DNA of 64,000 nucleotides, from contig DASZRL010000065.1 of the NCBI GenBank assembly GCA_035549175.1, forward strand, positions 20,723 to 84,722. Reading direction: 5' to 3'. Below the pieces are notes generated by a model that did not search any database, had not been told where the DNA came from, and was given only the letters and a program-made list of their open reading frames with translations. The position numbers and the translations under genes were made by a program. Below, piece after piece: positions 18,774 to 28,020 of the stretch (the stretch's first letter is position 1; each line of letters starts with the position of its first letter). The stretch comes from DASTSN01 sp035549175 (GTDB lineage: Bacteria > Bacteroidota > Bacteroidia > Chitinophagales > Chitinophagaceae).

Positions 18774-19697
18774 TCAGAGGACCTTCAGGCTTTCCTCTTT
18801 GTCCTTTGCCATCTGCTGCACCAGGTCGTCCAGCGAATTGAATTTGACCTCCTGGCGAAGGTATTTTCTGACATAAACGCGAACCACCTGGCCATAAATG
18901 GTCTCATCAAAATCAAACATGTTTACTTCAATCACGCGCCTGGTTCCGTCCACCGTCGGGCGGAATCCGATACTCATCATGCCCTTGTAGGTCCTTCCGT
19001 GATGGACTGCGTGGACCGCATAAATCCCGTTGGCAGGAATGATCTTCTCCTCGTCATGGATCTGCAGATTGGCGGTGGGGTAACCGAGTTTTCGCCCGAG
19101 TTTGTCACCATGAACCACTTCCCCCTCGAAGAAAAATTCATAGCCCAGCAACCGGTCGGCAGCCTCCAGACGGCCTTCCAGCAGGGCCTCCCGGATCTTG
19201 GTGGAACTGATAGCCACCTCATCCAGCACGTGTTTGGGGATTTCCCGCAAGGCATACCCGTAGACCGGCGCACTGCGTTCCAGCAACAGGTAATCCCCTT
19301 TCCGGTCCTTTCCGAACCGGTGGTCGTATCCGATGATCACCGTATGGGGCCGGAATTTGCGGATCAGGAAGTCTTTGATGTATTGTTCCGGTTGCTGGTT
19401 GGCAAAGGCATCGGTAAAGGGTACTATGACCAGGTGGTCCACCCCCAGCTTGCCCAGGAGCTCCACCTTTTCTGCCAGGGTATTGATCAGCCGGATACCG
19501 AGGATGGTGGAGGCAACAATCTTGCGGGGATGGGGATGAAAGGTTATGATCACGGTTTCCCCCTGGATGCGTGCTGCCTCCTCCTTGAGATGCTCAATGA
19601 TCTGGCGGTGGCCCATGTGGACGCCGTCAAAGGTACCGATCGTAATGACGGCCTTTCGGAAGACGGGTAATTGCTCAATGTCCCTGTGTACTTGCAT
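18774..19697 (-). CDS. ribF: Bifunctional riboflavin kinase / FAD synthetase
   Basis: RibF converts riboflavin to FMN and then FAD. The N-terminal nucleotidyltransferase domain shows TIGTFDGVHMGHRQII, the ITFHPHPRK loop, GYDHRFGKDRKGD and SSTKIREAL. The C-terminal flavokinase domain (about 180-307) has GRKLGYPTANL and the NGIYAV strand. The length of 307 is normal. The ATG at 19697 has good N-terminal agreement with the family. Confidence 0.96.
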   Translation of the reverse strand: MQVHRDIEQLPVFRKAVITIGTFDGVHMGHRQIIEHLKEEAARIQGETVIITFHPHPRKIVASTILGIRLINTLAEKVELLGKLGVDHLVIVPFTDAFANQQPEQYIKDFLIRKFRPHTVIIGYDHRFGKDRKGDYLLLERSAPVYGYALREIPKHVLDEVAISSTKIREALLEGRLEAADRLLGYEFFFEGEVVHGDKLGRKLGYPTANLQIHDEEKIIPANGIYAVHAVHHGRTYKGMMSIGFRPTVDGTRRVIEVNMFDFDETIYGQVVRVYVRKYLRQEVKFNSLDDLVQQMAKDKEESLKVL

Positions 19698-19766
19698 AAT
19701 AGAAGAGGTGCAAATCTAAAAATTCCTTACCGGATGGGGTGGAATTTTCATTCGGTAATTATCCGT

Positions 19767-19774
19767 TAGTTTTG
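19767..19774 (+). promoter_or_regulatory. -7 element of purM
   Basis: TAGTTTTG is a full match to TAnnTTTG and ends 16 nt before the purM ATG. A TTTTC run at 19745-19749 is in the right range for a -33 element. The leader would be about ten bases. Confidence 0.6.
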
Positions 19775-19790
19775 CCGCACAAACCAGCAT

Positions 19791-20969
19791 ATGGATCTAT
19801 ACGCCCAGCGGGGTGTGTCCGCCCAGAAGGAGGAGGTACACGCCGCCATAAAAAACCTGGACCAAGGCCTTTTCCCGAGATCCTTTTGCAAAATTTATCC
19901 GGATTTTCTCTGCGGGGACAAGGATTGGGTAAACCTGATGCATGCCGACGGGGCCGGTACGAAGAGTATCCTGGCCTACCTGTACTGGAAGGAGACGGGG
20001 GACGTAAGTGTGTGGAAGGGGATCGCGCAGGACGCCATTGTCATGAACCTGGACGACCTGCTCTGCGTGGGCATTCACGACCAGTTGCTGTTCAGCTCCA
20101 CCATCGACAGGAACAAGCGCGTCATCCCCGGCGAGGTGCTGGAAGCGATTATCACGGGAACCCAGGAGTTTTTTGACCAGCTGAAAGCCTTCGGGGTCAA
20201 CATCCATTACCTGGGCGGAGAGACTGCTGACGTGGGGGATGTAGTCCGTACCATCGCGGTAAACGGCACGATGACAGCCCGGTGGCCCCGCAGAAGCCTG
20301 ATCACCAATGAAGGGATCCGGGCGGGTGATGTGATCGTCGGCCTGGCTGGTTTCGGGCAGGCCCGGTATGAATCCCGGTATAACAGCGGAATAGCCAGCA
20401 ACGGGCTGACCAGTGCCCGGCACGATATGTTGCATAAGACCTACGGGGCCCGGTTTCACGAGTCCTACGATACCGCCCTGGATGAAAAAGTGGTCTACAT
20501 TGGTCCGCACCGGCTGACCGACGAAATCGAATTCGGCAACGCCGTCTATGAGGTGGGTAAGTTGTTGCTGAGCCCGACCCGGACCTTTGCGCCCGTCCTG
20601 AAATCCCTGCTGGAGAGTCACTTTCCCGCCGTGCACGGACTGATCCATTGCAGTGGCGGAGGCCAAACCAAGTGCCTGAAATACCTGCCTGATCATATCC
20701 GTGTGATCAAGGACCGGTTGTTTGACCCGCCTCCCGTGTTCCGCCTGATCCAGCAGGCCAGCGGTGCCTCCGACCGGGAAATGTACCAGGTCTTCAACAT
20801 GGGCACCCGGTTGGAAATCTATACCGACGAGCAGGCGGCTGATTCGATCATCGCTGTGGCCCTCTCGATGGGCGTGGAAGCGCGTGTGATTGGTCGCGTA
20901 GAGGCGGGCCCGGGCAGGGAACTCCTGATCACTTCCGGGGAGGCCTCCTTATCCTACCAGGCAGGGTAG
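19791..20969 (+). CDS. purM: Phosphoribosylformylglycinamidine cyclo-ligase (AIR synthase)
   Basis: PurM makes AIR from FGAM with ATP in purine synthesis. The protein has the HADGAGTKS loop, the QDAIVMNLDDLLCVG helix, HYLGGETADVGD, GLAGFGQARYESRYNSGI and a C-terminal HCSGGGQTKCLKYL. At 392 residues it is longer than the ~345-residue enterobacterial enzyme, as in other Bacteroidota, where it forms a separate branch of the AIR synthase superfamily. It stands alone with its own -7 box. The branch is divergent enough that a different AIR-synthase-related activity cannot be fully excluded. Confidence 0.85.
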   Translation: MDLYAQRGVSAQKEEVHAAIKNLDQGLFPRSFCKIYPDFLCGDKDWVNLMHADGAGTKSILAYLYWKETGDVSVWKGIAQDAIVMNLDDLLCVGIHDQLLFSSTIDRNKRVIPGEVLEAIITGTQEFFDQLKAFGVNIHYLGGETADVGDVVRTIAVNGTMTARWPRRSLITNEGIRAGDVIVGLAGFGQARYESRYNSGIASNGLTSARHDMLHKTYGARFHESYDTALDEKVVYIGPHRLTDEIEFGNAVYEVGKLLLSPTRTFAPVLKSLLESHFPAVHGLIHCSGGGQTKCLKYLPDHIRVIKDRLFDPPPVFRLIQQASGASDREMYQVFNMGTRLEIYTDEQAADSIIAVALSMGVEARVIGRVEAGPGRELLITSGEASLSYQAG

Positions 20970-21126
20970 TAGCCTCTGTAACCCGGTCCGGGCGGATATG
21001 CGCGTTTTCCGGGTCCCCTGGGCTCATGCCGCCCGCTGCTTTAAGTAGAAACAGTCCCCAGGATGTTACAAAAAATTGCTGGCCCGAACCCCCAGTTTGC
21101 GTTAATTTGCAACAAACCAGTACTGC

Positions 21127-21816
21127 ATGACAGAGGCGATCATAGAACTTAAGCATGCCAATATCTATCAGGGCAGTAACCTGATCCTGCAGGATGTCAA
21201 TCTGACGGTAAACCGCAGCGAGTTCGTCTACCTGGTAGGCAAGACCGGCACCGGTAAGTCCAGCCTGCTGAAGACCCTGTATGGTGAACTGCCGCTCCGC
21301 GAGGGAGAGGGCCTGGTTACCGGCTATACCCTGCGCAACCTGGACTGGAAGAAAGTTCCCTACCTGCGCAGGAACCTGGGTGTCGTCTTCCAGGATTTTC
21401 AGCTCCTGACGGACCGGAATGTGAATGACAACCTGAAGTTCGTGCTGCGGGCCACCGGCTGGAAAGATGAAAAGCTGATGGATGAAAAGATTCTGGACGT
21501 GCTGGATAAGGTAGGCCTGAAATCCAAGGGATTCAAAATGCCGTTTGAACTGAGCGGGGGGGAACAACAGCGCGTAGACATAGCCCGGGCCCTGTTAAAT
21601 TCGCCCAAGTTAATCCTGGCTGATGAGCCGACCGGCAACCTGGACCCGGAGACATCCGACGAAATCATGACCCTGCTGTTCCAGATCTCCAAGGATTACG
21701 GAACGGCGATTATCATGGCGACCCACGATTATATTGTACTCCAGAAATTTCCGGCCAGGACGATCCGGACCGAGCGGGGACGCGTTACGGATAACGCTCA
21801 AATAACCATTGACTGA
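21127..21816 (+). CDS. ftsE: ABC transporter ATP-binding protein, FtsE-like
   Basis: This 229-residue ATPase has Walker A GKTGTGKSS, Q-loop VFQDFQLL, signature LSGGEQQRV, Walker B LILADEPTG and H-loop THD. LRRNLGVVFQDFQLL is the FtsE pattern. With FtsX it would control peptidoglycan hydrolases at division. No ftsX gene lies beside it. The last 32 nt of the gene overlap the end of the convergent glycosyltransferase gene. A TTAATTTG sequence about 20 nt before the ATG may be the -7 region. Confidence 0.85.
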   Translation: MTEAIIELKHANIYQGSNLILQDVNLTVNRSEFVYLVGKTGTGKSSLLKTLYGELPLREGEGLVTGYTLRNLDWKKVPYLRRNLGVVFQDFQLLTDRNVNDNLKFVLRATGWKDEKLMDEKILDVLDKVGLKSKGFKMPFELSGGEQQRVDIARALLNSPKLILADEPTGNLDPETSDEIMTLLFQISKDYGTAIIMATHDYIVLQKFPARTIRTERGRVTDNAQITID

Positions 21817-22924
21817 CCAGCTCGGCATTTTTCCTGTTATCATACAGGGGAAACAGCAGCTTCTCACGCAGCCTGATTTCGTGTTCCTCAAAGGGTTGTC
21901 TGTACAGGCCGGCAATGACTTCCCGCAGTTGCTGGGCGTCCTCACCCAGGTGGCAGGCCTTATCCAGGCCGGTTCCTGCCACCGCAGCCTGGTTGGTTAC
22001 GCAGTGCCGCCCTTCAAACAGGGCGTGCAGCAGTTTCAGCTTCAGGCCGGTGGCATTAAAGGACGGAAGGATATTGATATGGGCCTTGCGCACCAGGTCA
22101 TCGATCTCGTCCTCGCTCGGGTTGGCGATGAGACAGGTGTGCTGGTGCAGGTGGGCTATTTTCTGCAAACGCCGGCTAGGATTTTTTCCGGCGATCACAA
22201 AGGGGATTCTGAGTTTCAGGAAAATTTTATCCAGCAGCCATATGGCGGCCATTTCGTTTTCGGCCACCCCCAGGTTGCCATGGTACAGGCAGAAACTTCC
22301 CGTTCCCGGCCGGCAGGTCAGTTCCTGCCAGGAAAGGGACCCGGGCAGGTATCGTACGTCCCCCAGCCGGTATACCTCCTCGAACCGCCGGGCATCCCCC
22401 GGTGTCATGGAGGCGTACATAATGTCTTGCGGCAGGCGATGCTGATATCCATTCAGCAGCCGGCTTTCCAACCAGTAATACACCTTTTTCAGGGGGCTGG
22501 AGGCAACCCTGGATAAGCGGGAATAATACCGGCTTTCGTCATTGTGCAGCCGCACCAATATCCGGCGCCCGTTCTGGTGGATCAGCGGGAGAATCCCGGT
22601 GCAATGAATCCCTTCCAGCAGGACGGGAAAGGTATTCGCATTGAGCCGTTCGGCCAATTCGCTGCTTTTTCTGGATGACACGATATAGGGTGTGGCCAGG
22701 GAGAATCCCCGCCAGCCGGTATGTCGCCCGTAAGCAGTAAGGGTGGAGCAATAGGGACGAAGGGGTTCCGCGTGATTCCTGTCTCCGTACTGAAAGTAGT
22801 GCACGTGCAACCGGATGCCCAGCCTATGAAGGGATACGATCCGGTTGAACATATCGATAGCTCCCCCGTATTCCGGCGGATACGGATTGTCCAGGCAAAC
22901 GATATGAAGTTGTTTATCCTTCAT
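21785..22924 (-). CDS. Glycosyltransferase family 4-like protein
   Basis: The 379-residue product has the two-Rossmann GT-B pattern. The N-terminal acceptor half begins LHIVCLDNPYPPEYGGAID. The C-terminal donor half has YHGNLGVAENEMAAIWLL and a family-like INILPSFNATGLKLKLLHALFEG. The ATG at 22924 overlaps the TGA of the upstream glycosyltransferase (ATGA), which fixes the start; the open frame continues to 22975 but inside the neighbour. The two genes are probably translationally coupled and build a surface glycan. The 3' end overlaps ftsE by 32 nt. Sugar and acceptor unknown. Confidence 0.87.
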   Translation of the reverse strand: MKDKQLHIVCLDNPYPPEYGGAIDMFNRIVSLHRLGIRLHVHYFQYGDRNHAEPLRPYCSTLTAYGRHTGWRGFSLATPYIVSSRKSSELAERLNANTFPVLLEGIHCTGILPLIHQNGRRILVRLHNDESRYYSRLSRVASSPLKKVYYWLESRLLNGYQHRLPQDIMYASMTPGDARRFEEVYRLGDVRYLPGSLSWQELTCRPGTGSFCLYHGNLGVAENEMAAIWLLDKIFLKLRIPFVIAGKNPSRRLQKIAHLHQHTCLIANPSEDEIDDLVRKAHINILPSFNATGLKLKLLHALFEGRHCVTNQAAVAGTGLDKACHLGEDAQQLREVIAGLYRQPFEEHEIRLREKLLFPLYDNRKNAELVSQWLFERYP

Positions 22925-24060
22925 AAATACGGGGTGTAAATGGCCTTCAGCTTTTCTTGTTCCTTTTCCCAGCACAATGCCATGGCAGCCATTTTGGCAT
23001 TATTTTTCAATGAATTATACAGATCCTGGTTTTCCATGAGTTCTAGGGTGGCACGGGCCACCTCACGGGGATCCAACAAGTCAATACAAATTCCGCATTG
23101 GTATTGTTCGATCAGTCTGCGGACTTCAGGAATGCCGGTTGCCAGCAGCGGGACACCGGCATGGAGGTAGTCAAAAATCCGGTTGGCCAGATTGAAACGG
23201 CAATTCAGATCCGTAAAATTGTCGAGATTATACCCGATATGAGCAAGCGGTGTGTAGGTCCTGAGTTCCTCCGGGGGCAGGGTGGGGATCATCTCCGAGC
23301 GAGTCTCCAGGCCCCATTCAAGCCGTTTTCGGGCAATAACGGGCCACTGAGTTCCTCCCCCGATAAAAACCACATAATATTCCTCGGGCAGGAACAGCAG
23401 GGACTCCAGCAGCTCCAGGCCTCCGCGCCCGGCGTTAATCCCCGCACCCTGCATCAGCAGGATGATTTTTCCCTTCCAGCCGGATGGCAGCTCCCTGGGG
23501 GCGGGGCGGGCGCTGACAGGCACATTCCGCACCACGGAAACGGGTACTCCATACTCCTGCTGATATTGTCGCTGGACTGATTCATTAACGGTATACACAG
23601 TGGAGAGCCGGGGGAATAACCGGTTTTCAAGCCATTTCCAGGCTCGCCGCTTGCCCGGGGAATCATTCAACTCGGCCACCCCGGTAAAATATTCATGCGT
23701 ATCATAGAAGAGTTTTTTCCCGCGCAGCCGGCTGACCACGAAATTGGGGAGCAGGGTATCGAGGTCGTTGGCCAGGAAATAGCGGGTCCGGGAGAACAGC
23801 AGCACCACCAGCAATTTTCCCGTAAACTCGACGTATTGTGCGATGCCGCGGCGAAACCGGCAGGGGATAGCCCGAATGCGGAAGGGATAGGTGCCGGGAG
23901 GCAGGCTACCGGGCAGCCGGCGGTAAAACACCGTTACCGAAAATCCCAAGGCCTGCAGGGTCGAGCAGACCCGGATCACCCGCTGATCGGTGGTGATATT
24001 GGAAATAACCGATACGGTGATCCGGTTCGGCTTGCGCTTCCTGTACGGGGCAGACTTCAT
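22921..24060 (-). CDS. Glycosyltransferase family 4-like protein
   Basis: This 379-residue GT-B protein has a basic N-terminus (KSAPYRKRKPNR). An acceptor domain follows with ISNITTDQRVIRVCSTLQ, the FLANDLDTLLPN segment and FYDTHEYF. The donor domain includes GWKGKIILLMQGAGINAGRG and a C-terminal GIPEVRRLIEQYQCGICID nucleotide-sugar loop. Its stop overlaps the start of the next glycosyltransferase by 4 nt. The Gfo/Idh/MocA oxidoreductase lies 108 nt upstream on the same strand. The set probably makes or modifies a lipopolysaccharide or capsule component; the sugar is unknown. Confidence 0.87.
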   Translation of the reverse strand: MKSAPYRKRKPNRITVSVISNITTDQRVIRVCSTLQALGFSVTVFYRRLPGSLPPGTYPFRIRAIPCRFRRGIAQYVEFTGKLLVVLLFSRTRYFLANDLDTLLPNFVVSRLRGKKLFYDTHEYFTGVAELNDSPGKRRAWKWLENRLFPRLSTVYTVNESVQRQYQQEYGVPVSVVRNVPVSARPAPRELPSGWKGKIILLMQGAGINAGRGGLELLESLLFLPEEYYVVFIGGGTQWPVIARKRLEWGLETRSEMIPTLPPEELRTYTPLAHIGYNLDNFTDLNCRFNLANRIFDYLHAGVPLLATGIPEVRRLIEQYQCGICIDLLDPREVARATLELMENQDLYNSLKNNAKMAAMALCWEKEQEKLKAIYTPYL

Positions 24061-24168
24061 GCGCCGGCAATATCTGTTATTTTCGGCAAATGGACCGGCG
24101 TGATCAGGGGACGCAGGAGACCTGCCTGCCCGCCCTTGCCTGGAACACCCTATCCATCCGGGCCGGAA

Positions 24169-25209
24169 TCAATCGGCCGGGAAACCGGCCTCCCGGGTAT
24201 ACCACGAGGATTCCTGGTAAATCCTTTCGATAATCTCAACGGATTTGATCGCTTCATCGGCCGTGACCATCGCGTGGTCATGGTCTGCCAAAGCCCGGAC
24301 AAGCTGGTCATATACGCGGTCGTGGTTACTCATACTGCCCTCATAAAATCCGTACTGGTTTGCCGGGCGGTCGGTCGTCAGGATGGGGGCAGCCAGATCC
24401 TGAACCTGGAAATAGTCGAGTTCATTGAGGTATTGCCCCCCGATCTTTACGGTTCCCTTCTCGCCGAGCAAGGCGAAGGAGCCTTCCATGTTCCGGGCAT
24501 AGGTGTTGACCGAAAAATTGAAGGTGCCAATCGCCCCGGATTGCATGGCAAGCAGGACAGCCCCGGCGTCTTCAAATTCCATATCCTGCCGGTGAAGGGC
24601 ATTTACGCGCAGGCATTTCACGGTATCTACTTCCCCCAGGAACCAGTACAGAATATCGACGAAGTGACTGAATTGCGTATAGAGGGTGCCGCCATCCAAT
24701 TGGCGGCTGCCCCGCCAGGTGCCCTGATAGTAAGCGCTGGGCCGGTTCCAGAAGGCATTGATCTCAAACTGGGTAATACGTCCCAGCCGGCCCTGCCGCA
24801 GCAGGTCCTTGACCAGGGCTACGGGCGGGTTAAACCGGTTCTGCTTGACGACATAGAGTTTCCTGGCCGTCTGCTGCGCTGCCTGGATCATCTGGCTGGC
24901 ATCCGCCAGGCTGATGGCCATTGGCTTTTCGCAAAGCACGTGAATGCCTGACCGCAGGATCCGGATACTCTGTTCGGCATGCAGGCCGTTGGGCGTGCAA
25001 ACCGCCACGAGGGTAAGGCCCTTTTCGCAGGCAAGGAGGTCTTCCAGGCGGTAATAGGCAGCGGCCCCGTACTGGCCTGCCAGCCGATCTGCCCGCTCAG
25101 CAATGATGTCGCAGACGGCGACCAGCTTACCGAGGCGGTTCATTTCGGCTGCATGCCGCGCGGCAATCCGGCCGCATCCAAGCAGGGCAAAGCGGGGTCT
25201 GGTATCCAT
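24169..25209 (-). CDS. Gfo/Idh/MocA family oxidoreductase
   Basis: This NAD(P)-dependent sugar oxidoreductase has an N-terminal Rossmann fold (ALLGCGRIAARHAAEM), the CTPNGLHAEQ strand, the EKPMA motif with catalytic-type Lys, and a C-terminal GFO/IDH/MocA beta domain with GGTLYTQFSHFVDILYW. The pattern resembles WlbA/WbpB-type UDP-sugar 3-dehydrogenases in surface-glycan loci, which fits the two glycosyltransferases downstream, but this is only a suggestion. The start is the ATG at 25209; a TTG four codons upstream is also in frame. A TATATTTG box ends 9 nt before the ATG. Confidence 0.88.
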   Translation of the reverse strand: MDTRPRFALLGCGRIAARHAAEMNRLGKLVAVCDIIAERADRLAGQYGAAAYYRLEDLLACEKGLTLVAVCTPNGLHAEQSIRILRSGIHVLCEKPMAISLADASQMIQAAQQTARKLYVVKQNRFNPPVALVKDLLRQGRLGRITQFEINAFWNRPSAYYQGTWRGSRQLDGGTLYTQFSHFVDILYWFLGEVDTVKCLRVNALHRQDMEFEDAGAVLLAMQSGAIGTFNFSVNTYARNMEGSFALLGEKGTVKIGGQYLNELDYFQVQDLAAPILTTDRPANQYGFYEGSMSNHDRVYDQLVRALADHDHAMVTADEAIKSVEIIERIYQESSWYTREAGFPAD

Positions 25210-25218
25210 TCGATCTGC

Positions 25219-25226
25219 CAAATATA
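25219..25226 (-). promoter_or_regulatory. -7 element of the MocA-type oxidoreductase gene
   Basis: TATATTTG on the minus strand is an exact TAnnTTTG match, 9 nt before the ATG. The T-tract of the preceding gene's terminator (25243-25252 on the plus strand as A) sits where the -33 element should be. Confidence 0.6.
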
Positions 25227-25242
25227 AACGGAAGTGAACGCA

Positions 25243-25269
25243 AATAAAAAAACCCGGGTGACCGGGTTT
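25243..25269 (-). terminator. Rho-independent terminator of the outer-membrane barrel gene
   Basis: Stem AACCCGG (25251-25257) with CCGGGTT (25262-25268) and a 4-nt loop. On the minus strand it is followed by a T-run. It lies 7 nt past the stop of the barrel gene and runs into the promoter of the next gene. Confidence 0.85.
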
Positions 25270-25275
25270 CAGGGA

Positions 25276-27903
25276 TCAGTAGCTCATGCCGCCATTGTCG
25301 ATACCCTGGAGGTTGTCGCTGCGGTTATTTTTCCGCTTGAACAGGGCGGCGTCAAATTTACCGAATCGCCAGTTAAAATTAAGCCGTAACACCTGGGGAT
25401 CGCGGCGACGGAAGGCATCCTGAATGAAATAAATGGATTCCGAATGAATATCCTGGCGCCGGGTTCTGAAAATATCATTTATGTTCAGCGAAATGGAAGC
25501 TGTCCTGTTCTTGAGGAATTCAAAACGAACCGCTGCATCTACGCCATAGGTGGGTCGCACATATCCCTGGGAAGCGGAAGGCTGGCCGAAAAATCCTCCC
25601 CGGCCGCCGCCCCCGAAGGCGCTGCTGGCACTACCTCCCGGCGGCAGAATGGTCTTGGACTGGTAATCGCCCGAAACCTGGACGGTGAAATTCTTCGGCA
25701 GCTTAAAGTTGTTGCTGAGTTTACCAAACCAGCTGGCAAACTGGCCCTGGTTCGGCTGATTCGGGTCGTCAATCTTGATTTTGGAGGTATACAGATTGAA
25801 GTTGCTGGTAATTTCCCACCATTTCGAAATCTTGTTTTTCCCGATCAGCTCCAGGCCCGTGACATAGCTGGAGTTCGCGTTGATGTACGTATTGACCAGA
25901 ACCGGCTTCCCGGTATACAGGTTGGTATCGGAGACCTGGTATCGGGTTATCAGATCATTGGTGTTCTTGTAATACACGGAGGCAATAAAATTATCCTTGT
26001 TGGCAAAGGTCTTCTGGTAGGAAAGTTCCAGGGAGTTGGTGAACTCCGGCTTGAGATTCGGATTGCCCCGGGTGATATTCAGCGAGTCGCTGTAGTCGGT
26101 AAAAGGAAACAGCTGCCAGAAGTTCGGCCGGTTAATCCGACGGGTATAATTCAGCTGAAGTTCCTGGTCATGGCTGAATTTCTGACTGAGGAAGAAACTC
26201 GGAAAAAGACTTACCGGGAACTTGATATTGAAGGTTTCCCCCTTGTCCGGCAAATTGCCATGATAATTCGAGCTTTCCACACGCAGCCCCACCTGGTAGC
26301 CAAAGTTCTTAATCTGGTTGGTAAAGGTCGTATAGGCGGCATAGACCTGATCCCGGCTGTTGTAGGAGGTGGACAGTAAATTATTGAAGACGTAATTGCC
26401 GGTATTGGGGTCAAAGATGTAAAAATCATTCCGGCTGTCCACGGACCGGATGGCAGCGCGGACGCCCATTTCCAGTTTTGACTTGTCGGTCAGGGGATTG
26501 GTGTAATCACTTTGAATGATCAGGTTTTTGTTGGTCCCGCTGCCCAGTTGGTTCTGGGAAAAGCTGTTTTTGAGATTCCCGCCAGCCTGGTTGTAATAAT
26601 TCGTAACGATCGGGTTGCTGCTGGTATTCTTACCCGAATTGTACGTTACATCGGCGGTAAGTTCCTGGCCTGACCGGGGGAAATTATGCTTGTAACTGAG
26701 TTGGGACCCCAGGTTTCGGAAGTCCCGGGAAGAGTTGGATATCCGTTGGCTGTACGAAGAGGTCACCGGGTTACCCAGGGTATCGATATACAGGTCGCTG
26801 GTCGTATTCGGTGCGAAGGAGCCCCTGCCCAGGTTTCCGGTTACCGACAGGGTGTTCCGGTTGTCAATGAAATAATCAATTCCTGCCCGTCCGAAACCGA
26901 AATTTCCGTTCATGATGTTGCGGTCATACTGGTTGAGGAAGGTGTTGGGGCTGGTGATCTTGGATAACTGCCCGGTTGTGCCGTTGCTGATGGATTTACG
27001 CTGGTTGTAATTGACACTGGCGAAGACATTGATTTTATTCTGGCGCACGTTGATATCAGCTCCGCCACCCAGTTTGCCGCGGGAGTCCACGTTCGCCCGG
27101 ACATTACCATTATACCCGACTTTCCGGTTTTTTTTGAGTACAATATTCAGAATGCCGGCCGTCCCGCCGGAGGCATCAAATTTGGCGGAAGGGTTGGTGA
27201 TGATTTCCACGGATTCAATGGCATCGGCAGGAATCTGGTCCAGTGTCATGACGGTAGGGCGGCCATCCACGAACAACTGGGGTGTGCTGTTCCGCAGGGT
27301 AACGTTGCCATCGATGTCCACGTTCAGGGAGGGCACATTCCGCATGACGTCTATCCCGGTACCACCGGCTGAAACGATGTTCTTGTCCACATTGAAGATC
27401 TTGCGGTCAATGCCGAGCTGAACCAGCGGCTTGGAAGAGGTGACTGTCACATTGCTCAGCACCTTCTCCTCGAGATTCAATTTGATATTGCCCAGGTCTT
27501 TGTCCAGAGCGCCCAGCAGGGAGGTGGCGTCGGCGTTCCCTCCGTTGGGCCTGAGGTTGAAGGACACGGGTTCCTCATAGGGTTTGAACCCGATCACCGA
27601 AATCCGTAGACGGTATTGGCCAAAGGCTGGTACATTATCCAGGCTGAACTCCCCGTTCGCTTTAGTCAGCATGCCGGCCACGACCACCTCCCTTCGCTTC
27701 TTGGTAGCCGTATCAAATCGGTTTTGCAACAATTGTACAGAAGCGAATTCAATGGGCTTATTCGACAGCGAATCGACGATTTTGCCGTAAAACCGGCCGT
27801 TTACCTGGCGCCCCGCGCCCCGACCACCACCGGGAGCCGGATTTTGCGCCTGGGCTAAACTGAATGTAACTAACAGAATGACAACAGTTATCAACTTTCT
27901 CAT
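25276..27903 (-). CDS. Outer membrane beta-barrel family protein (TonB receptor-like)
   Basis: This 875-residue protein has a signal peptide ending SLAQAQ, a short Gly/Arg-rich stretch (PAPGGGRGAGRQ) and a CarboxypepD_reg-like domain (about 35-115, GRFYGKIVDSLSNKPIEFASV to ISVIGFKPYEE). A plug-like domain follows (about 150-260) with SAKFDASGGTAGILNIVLKK, typical of the OMP_b-brl_3 family. A large barrel with YTRRINRPNFWQLFPF ends the protein. A Gly-rich loop (SAFGGGGRGGFFG) sits late in the barrel. Such proteins are TonB-receptor relatives without a paired SusD; ligand unknown. The strong terminator shows it is transcribed separately from the MocA gene. Confidence 0.92.
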   Translation of the reverse strand: MRKLITVVILLVTFSLAQAQNPAPGGGRGAGRQVNGRFYGKIVDSLSNKPIEFASVQLLQNRFDTATKKRREVVVAGMLTKANGEFSLDNVPAFGQYRLRISVIGFKPYEEPVSFNLRPNGGNADATSLLGALDKDLGNIKLNLEEKVLSNVTVTSSKPLVQLGIDRKIFNVDKNIVSAGGTGIDVMRNVPSLNVDIDGNVTLRNSTPQLFVDGRPTVMTLDQIPADAIESVEIITNPSAKFDASGGTAGILNIVLKKNRKVGYNGNVRANVDSRGKLGGGADINVRQNKINVFASVNYNQRKSISNGTTGQLSKITSPNTFLNQYDRNIMNGNFGFGRAGIDYFIDNRNTLSVTGNLGRGSFAPNTTSDLYIDTLGNPVTSSYSQRISNSSRDFRNLGSQLSYKHNFPRSGQELTADVTYNSGKNTSSNPIVTNYYNQAGGNLKNSFSQNQLGSGTNKNLIIQSDYTNPLTDKSKLEMGVRAAIRSVDSRNDFYIFDPNTGNYVFNNLLSTSYNSRDQVYAAYTTFTNQIKNFGYQVGLRVESSNYHGNLPDKGETFNIKFPVSLFPSFFLSQKFSHDQELQLNYTRRINRPNFWQLFPFTDYSDSLNITRGNPNLKPEFTNSLELSYQKTFANKDNFIASVYYKNTNDLITRYQVSDTNLYTGKPVLVNTYINANSSYVTGLELIGKNKISKWWEITSNFNLYTSKIKIDDPNQPNQGQFASWFGKLSNNFKLPKNFTVQVSGDYQSKTILPPGGSASSAFGGGGRGGFFGQPSASQGYVRPTYGVDAAVRFEFLKNRTASISLNINDIFRTRRQDIHSESIYFIQDAFRRRDPQVLRLNFNWRFGKFDAALFKRKNNRSDNLQGIDNGGMSY

Positions 27904-28020
27904 ACCGCGTGAAGATTAGATTTGTTGGTGCCTTTTAGACGTGAATAGTGCGGGGAACTTGCTGGGTTACCTTTTAAAATGATGACCGGCGACTTTGCTG
28001 GCCTGAATGGCCGCATGCGG

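Noticed and set aside
23695..24951. Plus-strand open frame of 418 codons opposite glycosyltransferase and MocA genes
   Set aside because: Antisense shadow spanning two real genes and their gap.
28011..28020. Palindrome CCGCATGCGG past the DUF445 stop
   Set aside because: Too short and lacking a T-tract; probably chance in GC-rich sequence.
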